The translations under genes were made by a program, and so were the position numbers. DNA of 64,000 nucleotides from Lentibacillus saliphilus. GTDB lineage: Bacteria > Bacillota > Bacilli > Bacillales > Amphibacillaceae. Numbering within the stretch: position 1 is the first letter of the stretch; each line of letters opens with the position of its first letter. Location: positions 186,001-250,000 of the forward strand of contig NZ_JABJXD010000001.1 in the NCBI RefSeq assembly GCF_019093865.1, given 5' to 3'. Shown here one piece after another: positions 1 through 9,735 of this stretch. Under the pieces are notes generated by a model. It made no database searches. It was not told the DNA's origin and was given only the letters and a program-made list of their open reading frames with translations.

Positions 1-1
1 C

Positions 2-2284
2 TGGTAATGATTGTCGATTAAGTGGATTTCCCGCTTGAGACGCAATTAAAATCTGTCTATACATTTTTTCGTGCTGATCAATATAATGTACATTACCTGT
101 TGCAACGACCGGTTTATCGATGCGTTCACCTAATTTGACGAGTTTAGAAATAATATCGAGAATTTGTGCGTCACTTTGCACAAGATCCATACCGCGTAAA
201 TGACTGTAATTTTCTGGTGGTTGCACTTCGATATAGTCATAGAACTGAGCAACTCGTTCTGCTGCGTCAGCAGATTTTTGCATCATCGTTTCAAATACTT
301 CACCTTTATCACACCCAGAACCAACAAGAATACCTGTCCGTAATTTTTGCAATAAAGAGCGCGGAATCCTCGGTACACGATAAAAATAATCAATATGAGC
401 ATGTGACACAAGTTTATAAATATTTTTTAAGCCTTCTTGATTTTGAGCGAGTAACGTGCAATGGTAAGGGCGCGAGCGTTGATACGCATCACCTTCGCCC
501 ATATGATCGTTTAACCGGATATGATCAGTTATGCCCTTTTCTAATAGCTTTTGCAGCAACTTCCAAAAAAGATAACCTGTTGCCTCTGCATCATAAATGG
601 CCCGGTGATGCTGGGTTAATTCAATGTCCATATGTTTACATAACGTGTTCAGTCGGTGATTTTTTAGCTCAGGGAGCAAAAACCGCGCCAACTCTAATGT
701 ATCAATTACAGGGTTTGAGGCTTGATTTAGGCCAATACGTTCATAGCCCTGGTTCAGAAAACCCATGTCAAAGCTCGCATTATGAGCAACGAGCACATCA
801 TTTTCTGTCCACTCATAAAAGTCCTTAAGAACTTCTGAAATATCAGGTGCATCCTTAACCATGTCATCTGTAATGCCGGTTAAATCCGTCGTCGTCTGTG
901 ACAATGGATGATGTGGATTTGCGAAGGCTTCGAAGCGATCAATGATTTCACCGTCACGGATTTTAACGCCAGCCAATTCAATAATGGTGTCATATACAGC
1001 AGACAACCCTGTTGTTTCGACGTCAAACACAACATATGTCGCTTCTTTTAATTCAAGCTGTTGCGGGTTGTACGCAATCGGAACACCATCATCTACGAGG
1101 TTTACTTCTACACCGTAAATGACCTTGATATTATGTTTCTTTCCGGCACTATGTGCTTCAGGAAAGCCTTGCACACCTGCATGATCTGTGATTGCAACAG
1201 CTCGATGTCCCCATTTAGCAGCTTGCTCTATGATTCTATTAGGGGACACAACAGCATCTAATTGACTCATTGTCGTATGAGCATGTAATTCTACACGTTT
1301 ACAATCAGGTTCGGCTCGATCCTCTCTCATAGCAACTTTTATCTCATGCATATCATTAGCCATCATCGCCAACTCATTTGAATACATATCTGTTTGGATA
1401 CTGCCGCGCGCCTTGATCCACATTCCTGCTTTAAGCTGTTCAAACATGCTACCATCATCGTCACCTTTAGAGAACATTTTAATTTGCAATGAATCTGTGT
1501 AATCGGTCACTTTGGCAATGAGGAGGCTTCTACCAGACCGCAGCTGCCTAACATCTACATCGAAAACATAGCCCTGGACGGTCACGCGCCGCTCTTCCTC
1601 TTGAATAACCTCCATTAATACAGCTTCGTCCTGTATTTTGTAACCGATAGAGAATGGCTTACCTTCTGAAGCATGCGCTGCATTATTGCGTTCCTGTTGT
1701 TGACGATCCTGCATCATCTTTTGAACAATTTGTTCGTCTTCAAGCGCTTTTTTTTCTTTAAATTGCTCTAAACCAACAACATCTGCTTCTATACGAAAGT
1801 CAAGTGTATACGCAGGCGCGCCAATACTTTGGAAAAATTGGCCAATGTCCTTTTCCAATCTTTTTTTTAGTGCCTTTGCTTCCGCTTCGTTTCTTGCAAC
1901 GAGCGTGAGTTTGTTGTTTGTTACTTCTGGCACTTGAGATTGTATTAGACTTTTGTATGCTGGGGAAATGGTTGATTTGGAGGTGATAAAATAATTCCAA
2001 TACGTACATATCATATCGGCATCCACATCGGACTGTGTTGAATATAATGAGCATTCTACTGTCGCAATCTGTTGGAATGCGCCTTTTAGCTGCGTGACAA
2101 ATAATTGATACACATCAATCGGTAACACGCGATCAATACGTATATGAAAATGCCATGCTTTATTTTGTTTGAAAACATCTAGCTTTTCCAAATAGCTATC
2201 ATTAAAATGTTTTTGAATCATATCTTCAGGCATCTTTAGTTGGTTCAGCAAAATCGTTAGCTTTTCTCGTTTGGACATATCCAT
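2..2284 (-). CDS. polC: DNA polymerase III alpha subunit, PolC type (3' end outside window)
   Basis: Replicative polymerase of low-GC Gram-positives. About 761 N-terminal codons are present; the polymerase active-site half lies beyond base 1. The reading frame shows a PHP segment with VELHAHTTMS near residue 331 and the proofreading exonuclease motif VVFDVETTGLS near residue 416, which is the PHP-with-inserted-exonuclease layout that separates PolC from DnaE. The last visible residues, NPLNRQSLP, are also PolC-like. The start ATG at 2284 follows AAAGGGGGGA with 7-nt spacing; an in-frame ATG two codons later is less well placed. It lies directly downstream of rasP, where B. subtilis has proS in between. 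Identity is secure; the truncation is caused by the window. Confidence 0.96.
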   Translation of the reverse strand, partial: MDMSKREKLTILLNQLKMPEDMIQKHFNDSYLEKLDVFKQNKAWHFHIRIDRVLPIDVYQLFVTQLKGAFQQIATVECSLYSTQSDVDADMICTYWNYFITSKSTISPAYKSLIQSQVPEVTNNKLTLVARNEAEAKALKKRLEKDIGQFFQSIGAPAYTLDFRIEADVVGLEQFKEKKALEDEQIVQKMMQDRQQQERNNAAHASEGKPFSIGYKIQDEAVLMEVIQEEERRVTVQGYVFDVDVRQLRSGRSLLIAKVTDYTDSLQIKMFSKGDDDGSMFEQLKAGMWIKARGSIQTDMYSNELAMMANDMHEIKVAMREDRAEPDCKRVELHAHTTMSQLDAVVSPNRIIEQAAKWGHRAVAITDHAGVQGFPEAHSAGKKHNIKVIYGVEVNLVDDGVPIAYNPQQLELKEATYVVFDVETTGLSAVYDTIIELAGVKIRDGEIIDRFEAFANPHHPLSQTTTDLTGITDDMVKDAPDISEVLKDFYEWTENDVLVAHNASFDMGFLNQGYERIGLNQASNPVIDTLELARFLLPELKNHRLNTLCKHMDIELTQHHRAIYDAEATGYLFWKLLQKLLEKGITDHIRLNDHMGEGDAYQRSRPYHCTLLAQNQEGLKNIYKLVSHAHIDYFYRVPRIPRSLLQKLRTGILVGSGCDKGEVFETMMQKSADAAERVAQFYDYIEVQPPENYSHLRGMDLVQSDAQILDIISKLVKLGERIDKPVVATGNVHYIDQHEKMYRQILIASQAGNPLNRQSLP

Positions 2285-2321
2285 CACATGTCCCCCCTTT
2301 TCTTGCACATGATGTAAAATC

Positions 2322-2351
2322 CCCCCTGCTGGATCGATGTAAACAAGGGGG
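2322..2351 (-). terminator. possible weak terminator or attenuator between rasP and polC
   Basis: On the minus strand CCCCCT (2351-2346) can pair with AGGGGG (2327-2322) across an 18-nt loop, followed by ATTTT. The stem is short but all GC. The T run is weak, so it could merely reduce transcription into polC rather than stop it. Confidence 0.3.
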
Positions 2352-2362
2352 ACGTTTATTCA

Positions 2363-3625
2363 TTATAAAAACAGGCGTTGGATGTCATTCCACGTTACAA
2401 CAAGCATCAGTAGCATTAGTAAAGCAAATCCAATAACATGAACCATGCCTTCCTTTTCTGGAGCTATCGGTTTACCCCTGACAGCTTCAAGTCCGACGAA
2501 TAAAAGTCGACCACCATCGAGCGCTGGAAGAGGAACAAGATTGACGATTCCAAGATTAATACTCAGCATTGCTGTCCACATCATAAAATTCATGAACCCG
2601 GTTTGTACAACTTGATCTGTTGCATCATAAATGCCAACAGGTCCAGAAAGCATATCAATCGAATATTGACCGGTGACTAGCATCATGAGATTCGTTAAGA
2701 TTAATTTGGTCGTATCGTATGTTTGCGAAAATCCATAAACTAAAGTTCGACCAATAGATTTTTCAAACATATGGGTAACACCGATTTGACCAATTTCCAT
2801 CCCTTGAATTTCTTTCCTTGCAGGAATAATCTCAATCTCTTTCTGTTCGCCATTTTCACGTTTAACCGTCATCGTCAATAATTCTTCGGGATTTTGCTGA
2901 ACAATTGATGTGAACGTATCCCAAGTCGAGATCGGTTGTCCATCAATACGGATGATTTCATCACTTTTTTCTAAGCCGGCTTCTGCAGCAGGTGTACCAG
3001 GCTCAACATGATCTATTACAGCTTCCTTCATTGGGACACCTTGAATCAAACCGAGTATGAAAAAGATCACAATTGCTAAGATAAAATTCATCATCGGTCC
3101 AGCAAAAAGCTGCATCGCACGTTTTCCGACAGACTTGGAAGCAAATTGACGATCATATGGTGCAATTTGCGTTTCAGTTTCGTCCATAACAAACATCGCC
3201 TTAGGATCAACATCAAATGATAAGAGTGTTTCTTCTTCGTCTGGTTCATAGCCTGTTATCCGAAGCTGATGATTCAGATCCGCCTGATTAACTTCTATAA
3301 CCCGTGCATTAGGGTGCTTTGCTTTATTGTTGACGATGATTTTGTTTACGTTTCCGACATCATTGAACTCAAGACCAATATGGTGCCCCGGTTTAAGATC
3401 AATAATCTCAGGATCTTCGCCTGCCACACGAACATAACCACCTATCGGCAGCAGTCTAATTGTATACAACGTTTCATTTTTTGTGAATGAAAACATTTTT
3501 GGACCGAAGCCAATAGCAAATTCTCGTGCGAGCATCCCAGCTCGTTTGGCGAATATTAAGTGACCAAGTTCATGGATGAAAACGAGTAATCCGAACATAA
3601 AAATAAACGCGATAACGGTATTCAA
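2363..3625 (-). CDS. rasP: RIP metalloprotease RasP/RseP (site-2 protease)
   Basis: Intramembrane zinc protease (family M50B) that cleaves anti-sigma factors such as RsiW and clears remnant signal peptides. The 420-aa protein has the zinc motif HELGH at residues 18-22 in the first membrane segment, a PDZ domain at about 185-270, and the third zinc ligand in LDGGR near residue 370, with membrane helices around these. The start is TTG at 3625, preceded by AAGGAAGGTG with 7-nt spacing. In B. subtilis dxr lies between cdsA and this gene; here there is only a 209-bp gap. Confidence 0.95.
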   Translation of the reverse strand: MNTVIAFIFMFGLLVFIHELGHLIFAKRAGMLAREFAIGFGPKMFSFTKNETLYTIRLLPIGGYVRVAGEDPEIIDLKPGHHIGLEFNDVGNVNKIIVNNKAKHPNARVIEVNQADLNHQLRITGYEPDEEETLLSFDVDPKAMFVMDETETQIAPYDRQFASKSVGKRAMQLFAGPMMNFILAIVIFFILGLIQGVPMKEAVIDHVEPGTPAAEAGLEKSDEIIRIDGQPISTWDTFTSIVQQNPEELLTMTVKRENGEQKEIEIIPARKEIQGMEIGQIGVTHMFEKSIGRTLVYGFSQTYDTTKLILTNLMMLVTGQYSIDMLSGPVGIYDATDQVVQTGFMNFMMWTAMLSINLGIVNLVPLPALDGGRLLFVGLEAVRGKPIAPEKEGMVHVIGFALLMLLMLVVTWNDIQRLFL

Positions 3626-3693
3626 ACAGATGCACCTTCCTTTTCTCTGAATAAAACATCGACCATATGAAAAGTAAAGTCAAACAAGCTCTC

Positions 3694-3721
3694 ATTATAA
3701 ACTATGCGATTCAAGAGTGAA
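3694..3721 (-). promoter_or_regulatory. candidate sigma-A promoter for rasP
   Basis: The minus strand has TTCACT (3721-3716), a 16-nt spacer and a perfect TATAAT (3699-3694), about 70 bases before the TTG start. The -10 box is perfect, while the -35 and spacing are only fair. A second TATAAT-like box lies further upstream in the same 209-bp gap without a good -35. I see no remnant of dxr in this gap. Confidence 0.4.
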
Positions 3722-3834
3722 TTATTTAATACCTCTTAATGGAACTTCTCGATAACGGGTGAAACTCGTATTATACTGCCCGTTTTCATATGTCCTATAA
3801 GACAAATATGCAGCGATGAAGCAGACGTTCGTAT

Positions 3835-4617
3835 TTAAGCGATAAATCCAATTAAATGAAGAAAAGGAAATACGAACAACATGCTATCGAATCTGTCTAA
3901 AACACCACCATGCCCAGGCAAAATACGTCCAGTATCTTTAACACCGTAATGTCGCTTAAAGGCTGATTCCACTAGATCCCCGAGTTGTCCAAAGATTGAA
4001 GCTAGAATCGTTGTTCCGATAAGTATTGGAAAATCAACTGGTAGAGTGACAAACACGTTGTAAACGACTGCAATGATACAAGCAGAAAGGACACCACCAA
4101 TAGCCCCTTCAATTGTTTTATTAGGACTAATCTCAGGCCATAGCTTATGTTTGCCAAAAGCTCGTCCAAAGAAATAGGCACCCGTATCCGTCATCCAGAT
4201 AATGAGCAATACATAAAAGAAGTAATCTAGACCGGCAAGACGTGTCTCAAGCATGTAGAAAAAGCCGATACCAACATAAAATGTAGCCATCATCATAAAT
4301 GCCGCATCATCAAAGGTAAATTTATTTTTAGATATAACCGTAAATAAAAGCACTGCAAGCACAAACAGAACAATTAGATCTGATTGAGCAAAATTTATAA
4401 ACGGAATATTAGCCGGTAATGAAATAAATAACAGCAATACACTTACCGATATCAAACCAGGTATGAGTATGTTTACATTTTGGCGCATTCGCAAAAACTC
4501 AAAGAGTCCGACTGCTGCAATGGTATAGACGAGCACGGAGAACGGCCACCCACCATATATAGCAGCAGGTAAAAATACACCTAGCGCAATGATTGCTGTT
4601 ACAATACGTTGTTTCAT
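3835..4617 (-). CDS. cdsA: phosphatidate cytidylyltransferase CdsA
   Basis: Makes CDP-diacylglycerol from phosphatidic acid and CTP, the branch point of phospholipid synthesis, in the cytoplasmic membrane. The 260-aa protein is a multi-spanning membrane protein of normal length. It carries the family signature near the C terminus: SAFKRHYGVKDTG followed by PGHGGVLDRFDS. It follows uppS by 15 bases and is probably co-transcribed with it. Confidence 0.95.
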   Translation of the reverse strand: MKQRIVTAIIALGVFLPAAIYGGWPFSVLVYTIAAVGLFEFLRMRQNVNILIPGLISVSVLLLFISLPANIPFINFAQSDLIVLFVLAVLLFTVISKNKFTFDDAAFMMMATFYVGIGFFYMLETRLAGLDYFFYVLLIIWMTDTGAYFFGRAFGKHKLWPEISPNKTIEGAIGGVLSACIIAVVYNVFVTLPVDFPILIGTTILASIFGQLGDLVESAFKRHYGVKDTGRILPGHGGVLDRFDSMLFVFPFLHLIGFIA

Positions 4618-4632
4618 AATATAGTCAGCACC

Positions 4633-5397
4633 TCATATTCCTCCATACCTACGTTTACGTTGTTGATAGTCATGAAGGGCATTTTTAAAAATGTCTTCGT
4701 TAAAATCAGGCCACAGTACATCTGTAAACCAAAATTCTGTATAAGCGGACTGCCACAACAAAAAATTACTCAAACGTTGTTCGCCACTCGTTCGAATCAA
4801 CAAGTCAGGGTCCGTCAAGCCATCAGTATATAAATACTTTGAAAAAAGCGATTCGTCTAAAGCATCAATTGACAGTTTCAGCGCATCTACATCTTGCATA
4901 ACACGCTTCATAGCATCCATAATTTCGAATCTACTTCCATAGTTTAATGCAAAATTGAGCAATAATCCATCATTATTCTCCGTTTGCGCTTTTGCATAGG
5001 CGACAGCTTCTTTTGTATGTTCAGGAAGAACATCCAAATTACCAATTGTTTCTATTTTGACATTATGTCGCATAAGATCAGGTAAATAATGATGCAGAAA
5101 TTCTTTTGGTAATCGCAAAATAAAATCGACTTCTGCGTTAGGACGTTTCCAGTTTTCAGTAGAAAAAGCATAGAGTGTCAAAATTTCAACACCGCTGTCG
5201 GAGGCTGCCTTAGCAATGTCCTTTATGACATCCATACCTTCTTTATGACCAGCTATCCGTGGCAAACCTCTATTTTTTGCCCAACGTCCATTGCCATCCA
5301 TTATAATAGCAACATGTCTTGGTACATGCTCGATTGTTGGTGTGTCTTTTTCGCTTTTTTGTTTAGTTTTAAAGAAAGGTAATTTAAATGACATCAT
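4633..5397 (-). CDS. uppS: isoprenyl transferase (undecaprenyl diphosphate synthase)
   Basis: Condenses farnesyl diphosphate with isopentenyl diphosphates to the C55 lipid carrier used for peptidoglycan. The catalytic region IIMDGNGRWA (Asp34) and the C-terminal LIRTSGEQRLSNFLLWQ are typical. The frame stays open to 5448, but GGAGGACGA directly precedes tandem ATGs at 5397 and 5394, giving 254 aa, close to the B. subtilis 260. The upstream frame has no ribosome binding site. Its substrate pathway is of interest because dxr is absent from this locus. Confidence 0.94.
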   Translation of the reverse strand: MMSFKLPFFKTKQKSEKDTPTIEHVPRHVAIIMDGNGRWAKNRGLPRIAGHKEGMDVIKDIAKAASDSGVEILTLYAFSTENWKRPNAEVDFILRLPKEFLHHYLPDLMRHNVKIETIGNLDVLPEHTKEAVAYAKAQTENNDGLLLNFALNYGSRFEIMDAMKRVMQDVDALKLSIDALDESLFSKYLYTDGLTDPDLLIRTSGEQRLSNFLLWQSAYTEFWFTDVLWPDFNEDIFKNALHDYQQRKRRYGGI

Positions 5398-5495
5398 TCG
5401 TCCTCCGGTACGCATGGTTAATCGTAATAAAACATAGGCCATTATCAACCTAATGGCTTAACCCACGCCATATTCATGAGTCATGATAAGTCTAC

Positions 5496-5504
5496 ATTAT
5501 ACCA
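5496..5504 (-). promoter_or_regulatory. extended -10 promoter upstream of uppS
   Basis: TGGTATAAT on the minus strand (5504-5496) is a perfect extended -10 element, located between the frr terminator and uppS; no clear -35 box is present at 17 nt. The transcript would begin near 5489, giving a leader of about 90 nt that contains a perfect 7-bp hairpin, GCCATTA/TAATGGC (5438-5457). Confidence 0.55.
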
Positions 5505-5540
5505 TATAATGAGCGATTTATTTACAATTATATGTACAAT

Positions 5541-5571
5541 AAAAAAAGAAAAACCCTCTTGACGAAGAGGG
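5541..5571 (-). terminator. intrinsic terminator after frr
   Basis: On the minus strand CCCTCTT (5571-5565) pairs with AAGAGGG (5560-5554) around a CGTC loop, followed by a T-rich tract TTTTTCTTTTTTT. This is a textbook terminator closing the rpsB-tsf-pyrH-frr run and separating it from the uppS promoter. Confidence 0.85.
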
Positions 5572-5594
5572 CAAAACCGTTCACCTTATGTCAG

Positions 5595-6152
5595 TTAGAC
5601 TTCCATAATTTCGCTTTCTTTAGTTTTTGCGACGTTATCGACTTCTGTAATATGTTGATCAGTTGCTTTTTGCACATCATCCTGCAGATTGCGTAATTCA
5701 TCTTCTGTAATATCACCATTTTTTTCATCTTTTTTAAATTGATCATTTACATCACGGCGAATGTTACGAATTTGAACACGTGTTTCTTCAGCAAATTTGC
5801 TAACAACTTTAACAAGATCTTTACGACGCTCTTCTGTAAGTGCTGGAATGTTAATTCGAATGACATTGCCATCACTCGACGGTGACAAACCAAGGTCTGC
5901 TTTTTGAATGGCTTTTTCAATCTCACCGATAGCTGTTTTATCATAAGGTGTAATCACAAGTAAACGAGGCTCTGGTGCTGAAACCGTTGATAGTTGGTTC
6001 AAAGGTGTTGGAGCGCCATAGTAATCGACATACACATTATCCAATAAAGACGGATTTGCGCGTCCCGCTCTTACAGTAGCGAGATTTCGTGAAAAAGCCT
6101 GTACGGCCTGTTGCATTTTATTACGCATTTCATTCATAGTCGCATTTGACAT
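5595..6152 (-). CDS. frr: ribosome recycling factor
   Basis: Splits post-termination ribosomes together with EF-G. The 185-aa protein is of standard family length and is mostly the three-helix bundle, with the conserved stretches [13 protein letters not shown] near residue 30 and VRNIRRD-like [10 protein letters not shown] near residue 130. The ATG at 6152 follows AAGGGGGAAATAATT. It starts 2 bases after the pyrH stop codon, so the two are translationally linked. Confidence 0.96.
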   Translation of the reverse strand: MSNATMNEMRNKMQQAVQAFSRNLATVRAGRANPSLLDNVYVDYYGAPTPLNQLSTVSAPEPRLLVITPYDKTAIGEIEKAIQKADLGLSPSSDGNVIRINIPALTEERRKDLVKVVSKFAEETRVQIRNIRRDVNDQFKKDEKNGDITEDELRNLQDDVQKATDQHITEVDNVAKTKESEIMEV

Positions 6153-6154
6153 AA

Positions 6155-6892
<738 letters not shown>

Positions 6893-6928
6893 TTATATAA
6901 AATTTTCAAAACCGAAGACTTACTGCGG

Positions 6929-6955
6929 AAAAGGGGCAACATATGTGCCCCTTTT
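6929..6955 (-). terminator. terminator-like hairpin between tsf and pyrH
   Basis: AAAAGGGGCA and TGCCCCTTTT flank an ACATATG loop, with A and T runs on both sides, so the structure can work in either direction. It lies right after the tsf stop and probably attenuates the ribosomal transcript before pyrH. Confidence 0.6.
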
Positions 6956-6969
6956 TCACTGTCATATCA

Positions 6970-7854
6970 TTACTGCTTCATTTGACTCATAACTTCTTCA
7001 GCAAAGTTATCTTCGCGCTTCTCCATACCTTCGCCGACTTCATAACGGACAAAGCCTTTCACTTGAGCGCCTTTACCATCAACAAACGCTTTTACTTTTT
7101 GGTCTGGGTCTTTTACAAAGCTCTGTTCAAGCAAGCAGATATCTTCGAAAAACTTACCAAGACGTCCTTCAACCATCTTTTCAACGATGTGCTCTGGTTT
7201 GCCTTCGTTGAGAGCTTGTGTTTTTAATACTTCACGTTCACGGTTCACTTCTTCTTCTGCCACTTCATCGCGAGATACATATTTTGGATTTACGGCTGCA
7301 ATATGCATTGCAACATCTTTCGCAGTATCTTCATCTGTTGTATTTTCAAGAACAGTTAGAACACCGATACGTCCACCCATGTGTAAGTATGCACCAAATG
7401 CATCTCCATCTGTTTTCGTGAACATTTCGAAACGACGAAGAGAAATTTTTTCACCGATTTTTGCGATGATCGCATTAATGTACGCTTCAACTGTGTCGTC
7501 TCCGTTATACATTTTTTGAGACAATGCTTCTGCTACATCTGCAGGTTTTTCTTGTAAAACATGTTGACCAAGATCAGAGAGCAAGCTTTGGAATTGATCA
7601 TTCTTAGTAACAAAATCTGTCTCACAGTTGACTTCAAGTAAAACAGCAGTATTGCCATCTAGTTCGATATGAGTTGATCCTTCAGCCGCAATTCGATCAG
7701 CTTTTTTCGCTGCTTTTGCCATCCCTTTTTCACGGAGATAGTCAACAGCCTTTTCAAGATCCCCATCAGTTTCTTGCAAAGCTTTTTTGCAGTCCATCAT
7801 ACCTGCTCCTGTTTTTTCGCGCAGTTCTTTGACCATTTTAGCCGTAATTGCCAT
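6970..7854 (-). CDS. tsf: translation elongation factor Ts
   Basis: Guanine nucleotide exchange factor for EF-Tu. The 294-aa protein has an N-terminal UBA domain with [19 protein letters not shown] (residues 9-27) and the following core motif CETDFVTKN near residue 80. It starts with ATG at 7854 after TAGGAGGC and lies downstream of rpsB, the universal arrangement. Confidence 0.96.
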   Translation of the reverse strand: MAITAKMVKELREKTGAGMMDCKKALQETDGDLEKAVDYLREKGMAKAAKKADRIAAEGSTHIELDGNTAVLLEVNCETDFVTKNDQFQSLLSDLGQHVLQEKPADVAEALSQKMYNGDDTVEAYINAIIAKIGEKISLRRFEMFTKTDGDAFGAYLHMGGRIGVLTVLENTTDEDTAKDVAMHIAAVNPKYVSRDEVAEEEVNREREVLKTQALNEGKPEHIVEKMVEGRLGKFFEDICLLEQSFVKDPDQKVKAFVDGKGAQVKGFVRYEVGEGMEKREDNFAEEVMSQMKQ

Positions 7855-7954
7855 TATATAGCCTCCTATTAAGTTAAGTAGATTTAATTGATATCTTCCC
7901 GAGCTCAGATGCCTTTATGCATCCTTCAAATGCGTGCCATTCATGTCTTTATGC

Positions 7955-7994
7955 TTTTAAAAAGGGTGATAAAAGGCTTATCCCCTTATCACCC
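7955..7994 (-). terminator. attenuator or terminator between rpsB and tsf
   Basis: GGGTGATAA (7994-7986) pairs with TTATCACCC (7972-7964) on the minus strand, followed by TTTTT and then AAAA. The stem is strong but the T run is short, which fits partial read-through into tsf. Confidence 0.55.
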
Positions 7995-8003
7995 ACCTTT
8001 TAA

Positions 8004-8774
8004 CTAAGCTTGTTCTGTTTCTGTTGTTACTGCTTCGTCTTCTTGTGACTCGACTGCTTCTTCTGCTTCTACAGATGCAACTTCTGCTTCTTCTTCTTGC
8101 TTGACTTCCAAAACTGCGTCAGCAATTTTAGATGTTAGCAATTTGACAGCGCGGATAGCATCGTCATTAGCAGGGATAATATGATCAATTTCATCTGGAT
8201 CACAGTTTGTATCAACAATTCCGATAATCGGAATATTTAGCTTTTTAGCTTCTGCAATTGCAATTCTCTCTTTACGAGGGTCAATGACGTAAATCGCATC
8301 AGGAAGGCGATCCATATCTTTGATACCGCCAAGGAACTTTTCAAGACGTGCTTTTTCTTTCAATAGTTCAACTGTTTCTTTTTTAGGTAGCACGTCAAAC
8401 GTACCATCTTCTTCCATACGTTCAATATCCTTAAGACGTGCAATACGCTTGCGGATTGTTTGGAAGTTCGTTAATGTACCACCAAGCCAGCGTTGGTTGA
8501 CATAGTACATTCCAGCACGAGTTGCTTCATCACGAACTGAATCCTGTGCTTGTTTTTTCGTTCCTACGAAAAGAATTGTACCGCCGTTTGCGACTAAATT
8601 CTTAACGTATTTATATGTTTCATCGACCTTCTTAACCGTTTTTTGTAAATCGATGATGTAGATGCCGTTTCTTTCCGTAAAGATGTATTTTTTCATCTTA
8701 GGATTCCAGCGGCGTGTCTGATGTCCGAAATGTACACCAGCTTCAAGCAGTTGTTTCATTGAAATGACTGACAT
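8004..8774 (-). CDS. rpsB: 30S ribosomal protein S2
   Basis: Small-subunit protein at the head-body junction of the 30S. The 256-aa protein carries [12 protein letters not shown] at residues 17-28, [12 protein letters not shown] near residue 94 and the DPRKERIA motif near 166. The C-terminal tail of about 35 residues is Glu-rich ([17 protein letters not shown]), which is longer and more acidic than the core requires. The start codon follows a second AGGAGG-type site (AACAGGAGGAAATAGTT). Confidence 0.97.
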   Translation of the reverse strand: MSVISMKQLLEAGVHFGHQTRRWNPKMKKYIFTERNGIYIIDLQKTVKKVDETYKYVKNLVANGGTILFVGTKKQAQDSVRDEATRAGMYYVNQRWLGGTLTNFQTIRKRIARLKDIERMEEDGTFDVLPKKETVELLKEKARLEKFLGGIKDMDRLPDAIYVIDPRKERIAIAEAKKLNIPIIGIVDTNCDPDEIDHIIPANDDAIRAVKLLTSKIADAVLEVKQEEEAEVASVEAEEAVESQEDEAVTTETEQA

Positions 8775-8817
8775 AACTATTTCCTCCTGTTTGGTTAATT
8801 TCCTCCACTTACATCAT

Positions 8818-8860
8818 ATTTGCTTAAAGACCATTCTTTCATCGGCACCCTTCAGCAAAT
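8818..8860 (-). promoter_or_regulatory. candidate structured leader of rpsB
   Basis: Within the approximately 130-nt rpsB leader, ATTTGCT (8860-8854) pairs perfectly with AGCAAAT (8824-8818) around a purine-rich interior. Many ribosomal-protein operons are autoregulated through leaders, and S2 leaders are described in several phyla. Whether this one binds S2 is inference. Confidence 0.45.
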
Positions 8861-8910
8861 CCGCAAGTGTGTGTGATTAAGCAATAAACATTGCATTTAC
8901 ACCAAAAATA

Positions 8911-8939
8911 AATATATCATAACAACAGTTTACAAGCAA
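8911..8939 (-). promoter_or_regulatory. sigma-A promoter of rpsB
   Basis: TTGCTT (8939-8934), a 17-nt spacer and TATATT (8916-8911) on the minus strand lie between the swrB stop and rpsB. There is no terminator between swrB and this promoter, so some fla/che read-through into rpsB is possible. Confidence 0.7.
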
Positions 8940-8954
8940 GTTTTTTTATGCTAT

Positions 8955-9392
8955 TTATTTACTATACATTTTAATAATCAATTCAGCCTCTGTTTTTCCG
9001 CAGTCCAGTTGCTTTGCAATCTCTTCAATTGTATGACCTTGTCCATATAAATGGAGAATGCGCGACTGAAGTGATTGTTCATAAGTGTCTTCTACGTTAG
9101 ATTGAGGCGCTTTAAGGTGGAGAGCATCGTCTTTTTTTTCTAATATGGCATGCGCAATACCTTCATCTGGCAAAGCTTCCTCTACCTTCTGCTCTGTTGT
9201 TGAATTGCGATTTATTTGGGCCAATAAATGGGTGTTCTCTTCTTTGATATCCTGAAGAAAGCTGTCGAGTACATCCATCACCTCTTCAGGTGTTTGGTTC
9301 TCTTGCGCATTGATTTTTTTATACAATATGAAAATAATGATAAATGCAAGTATATGCAGCATAAAGCTAAAAAATATCAGTATTGGTGTCAT
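8955..9392 (-). CDS. swrB: SwrB-like motility protein (DUF6115)
   Basis: B. subtilis SwrB (YlxL), encoded at this position after sigD, promotes flagellar export-gate activation and SigD-dependent expression. The 145-aa protein has one N-terminal membrane helix (about residues 4-24), a cytoplasmic spacer rich in Glu and Gln, and a C-terminal helix-turn-helix-like segment, LYGQGHTIEEIAKQLDCGKT, characteristic of DUF6115. Identification rests on that tail, the membrane anchor and synteny. It is the last gene of the fla/che run. Confidence 0.8.
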   Translation of the reverse strand: MTPILIFFSFMLHILAFIIIFILYKKINAQENQTPEEVMDVLDSFLQDIKEENTHLLAQINRNSTTEQKVEEALPDEGIAHAILEKKDDALHLKAPQSNVEDTYEQSLQSRILHLYGQGHTIEEIAKQLDCGKTEAELIIKMYSK

Positions 9393-9405
9393 GAGAGAAT
9401 CCCTT

Positions 9406-9708
9406 CTATCTACTTAAGTCTATATGATTTCCGAGATATGGATGAGCATGCTTTTCCTCCTGTTGCCTATCATCTTTCTGCTCTTGATCAGATGCATGGT
9501 GTTTTGAAGATGCGTCATTAGAATCCGGGTTGTTTTTTACATGTTCCGAATCGTTGACTTGCTGACGTTCCAGCTTTTGTTGTTTCGTATGGGTTTGAGC
9601 AAGAGATTCTTGAAATTGTTGATGGTGTTTGAGCATTTGATCTTGCATTTTCCCTGCTTCTTGTACACGTGGCAAAGCAACTTGCATTTCAACAGATTTC
9701 CAACTCAT
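9406..9708 (-). CDS. uncharacterised small protein of the fla/che operon
   Basis: A 100-aa hydrophilic protein I cannot assign. It begins MSWKSVEMQVALPRVQEAGK, then a Gln- and His-rich helical region (residues 20-55) and a charged, low-complexity tail with many Lys, Asp, Glu and His. No signal peptide or membrane segment is visible. GTG and ATG codons at 9717 and 9714 are too close to AAAGGG, so the ATG at 9708 (8-nt spacing) is preferred. It sits between the DUF342 gene and swrB with short gaps and is certainly co-transcribed; I recall similar proteins at this site in other halotolerant Bacillaceae. The ordered N terminus with a disordered tail suggests a small adaptor, which is speculation. 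Confidence 0.75.
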   Translation of the reverse strand: MSWKSVEMQVALPRVQEAGKMQDQMLKHHQQFQESLAQTHTKQQKLERQQVNDSEHVKNNPDSNDASSKHHASDQEQKDDRQQEEKHAHPYLGNHIDLSR

Positions 9709-9735
9709 TGACATCACCCTTTATGAGAGTTAAGT

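Noticed and set aside
166-828. 220-codon plus-strand open frame
   Set aside because: Antisense to the PHP/exonuclease part of polC, no ribosome binding site, composition of a shadow frame.
1998-2030. Sigma-D -10-like GCCGATAT inside polC
   Set aside because: No TAAA at the right distance and inside a coding region.
2285-2362. T-box for the absent proS
   Set aside because: No GGTGGNACCGCG-type antiterminator motif in the gap.
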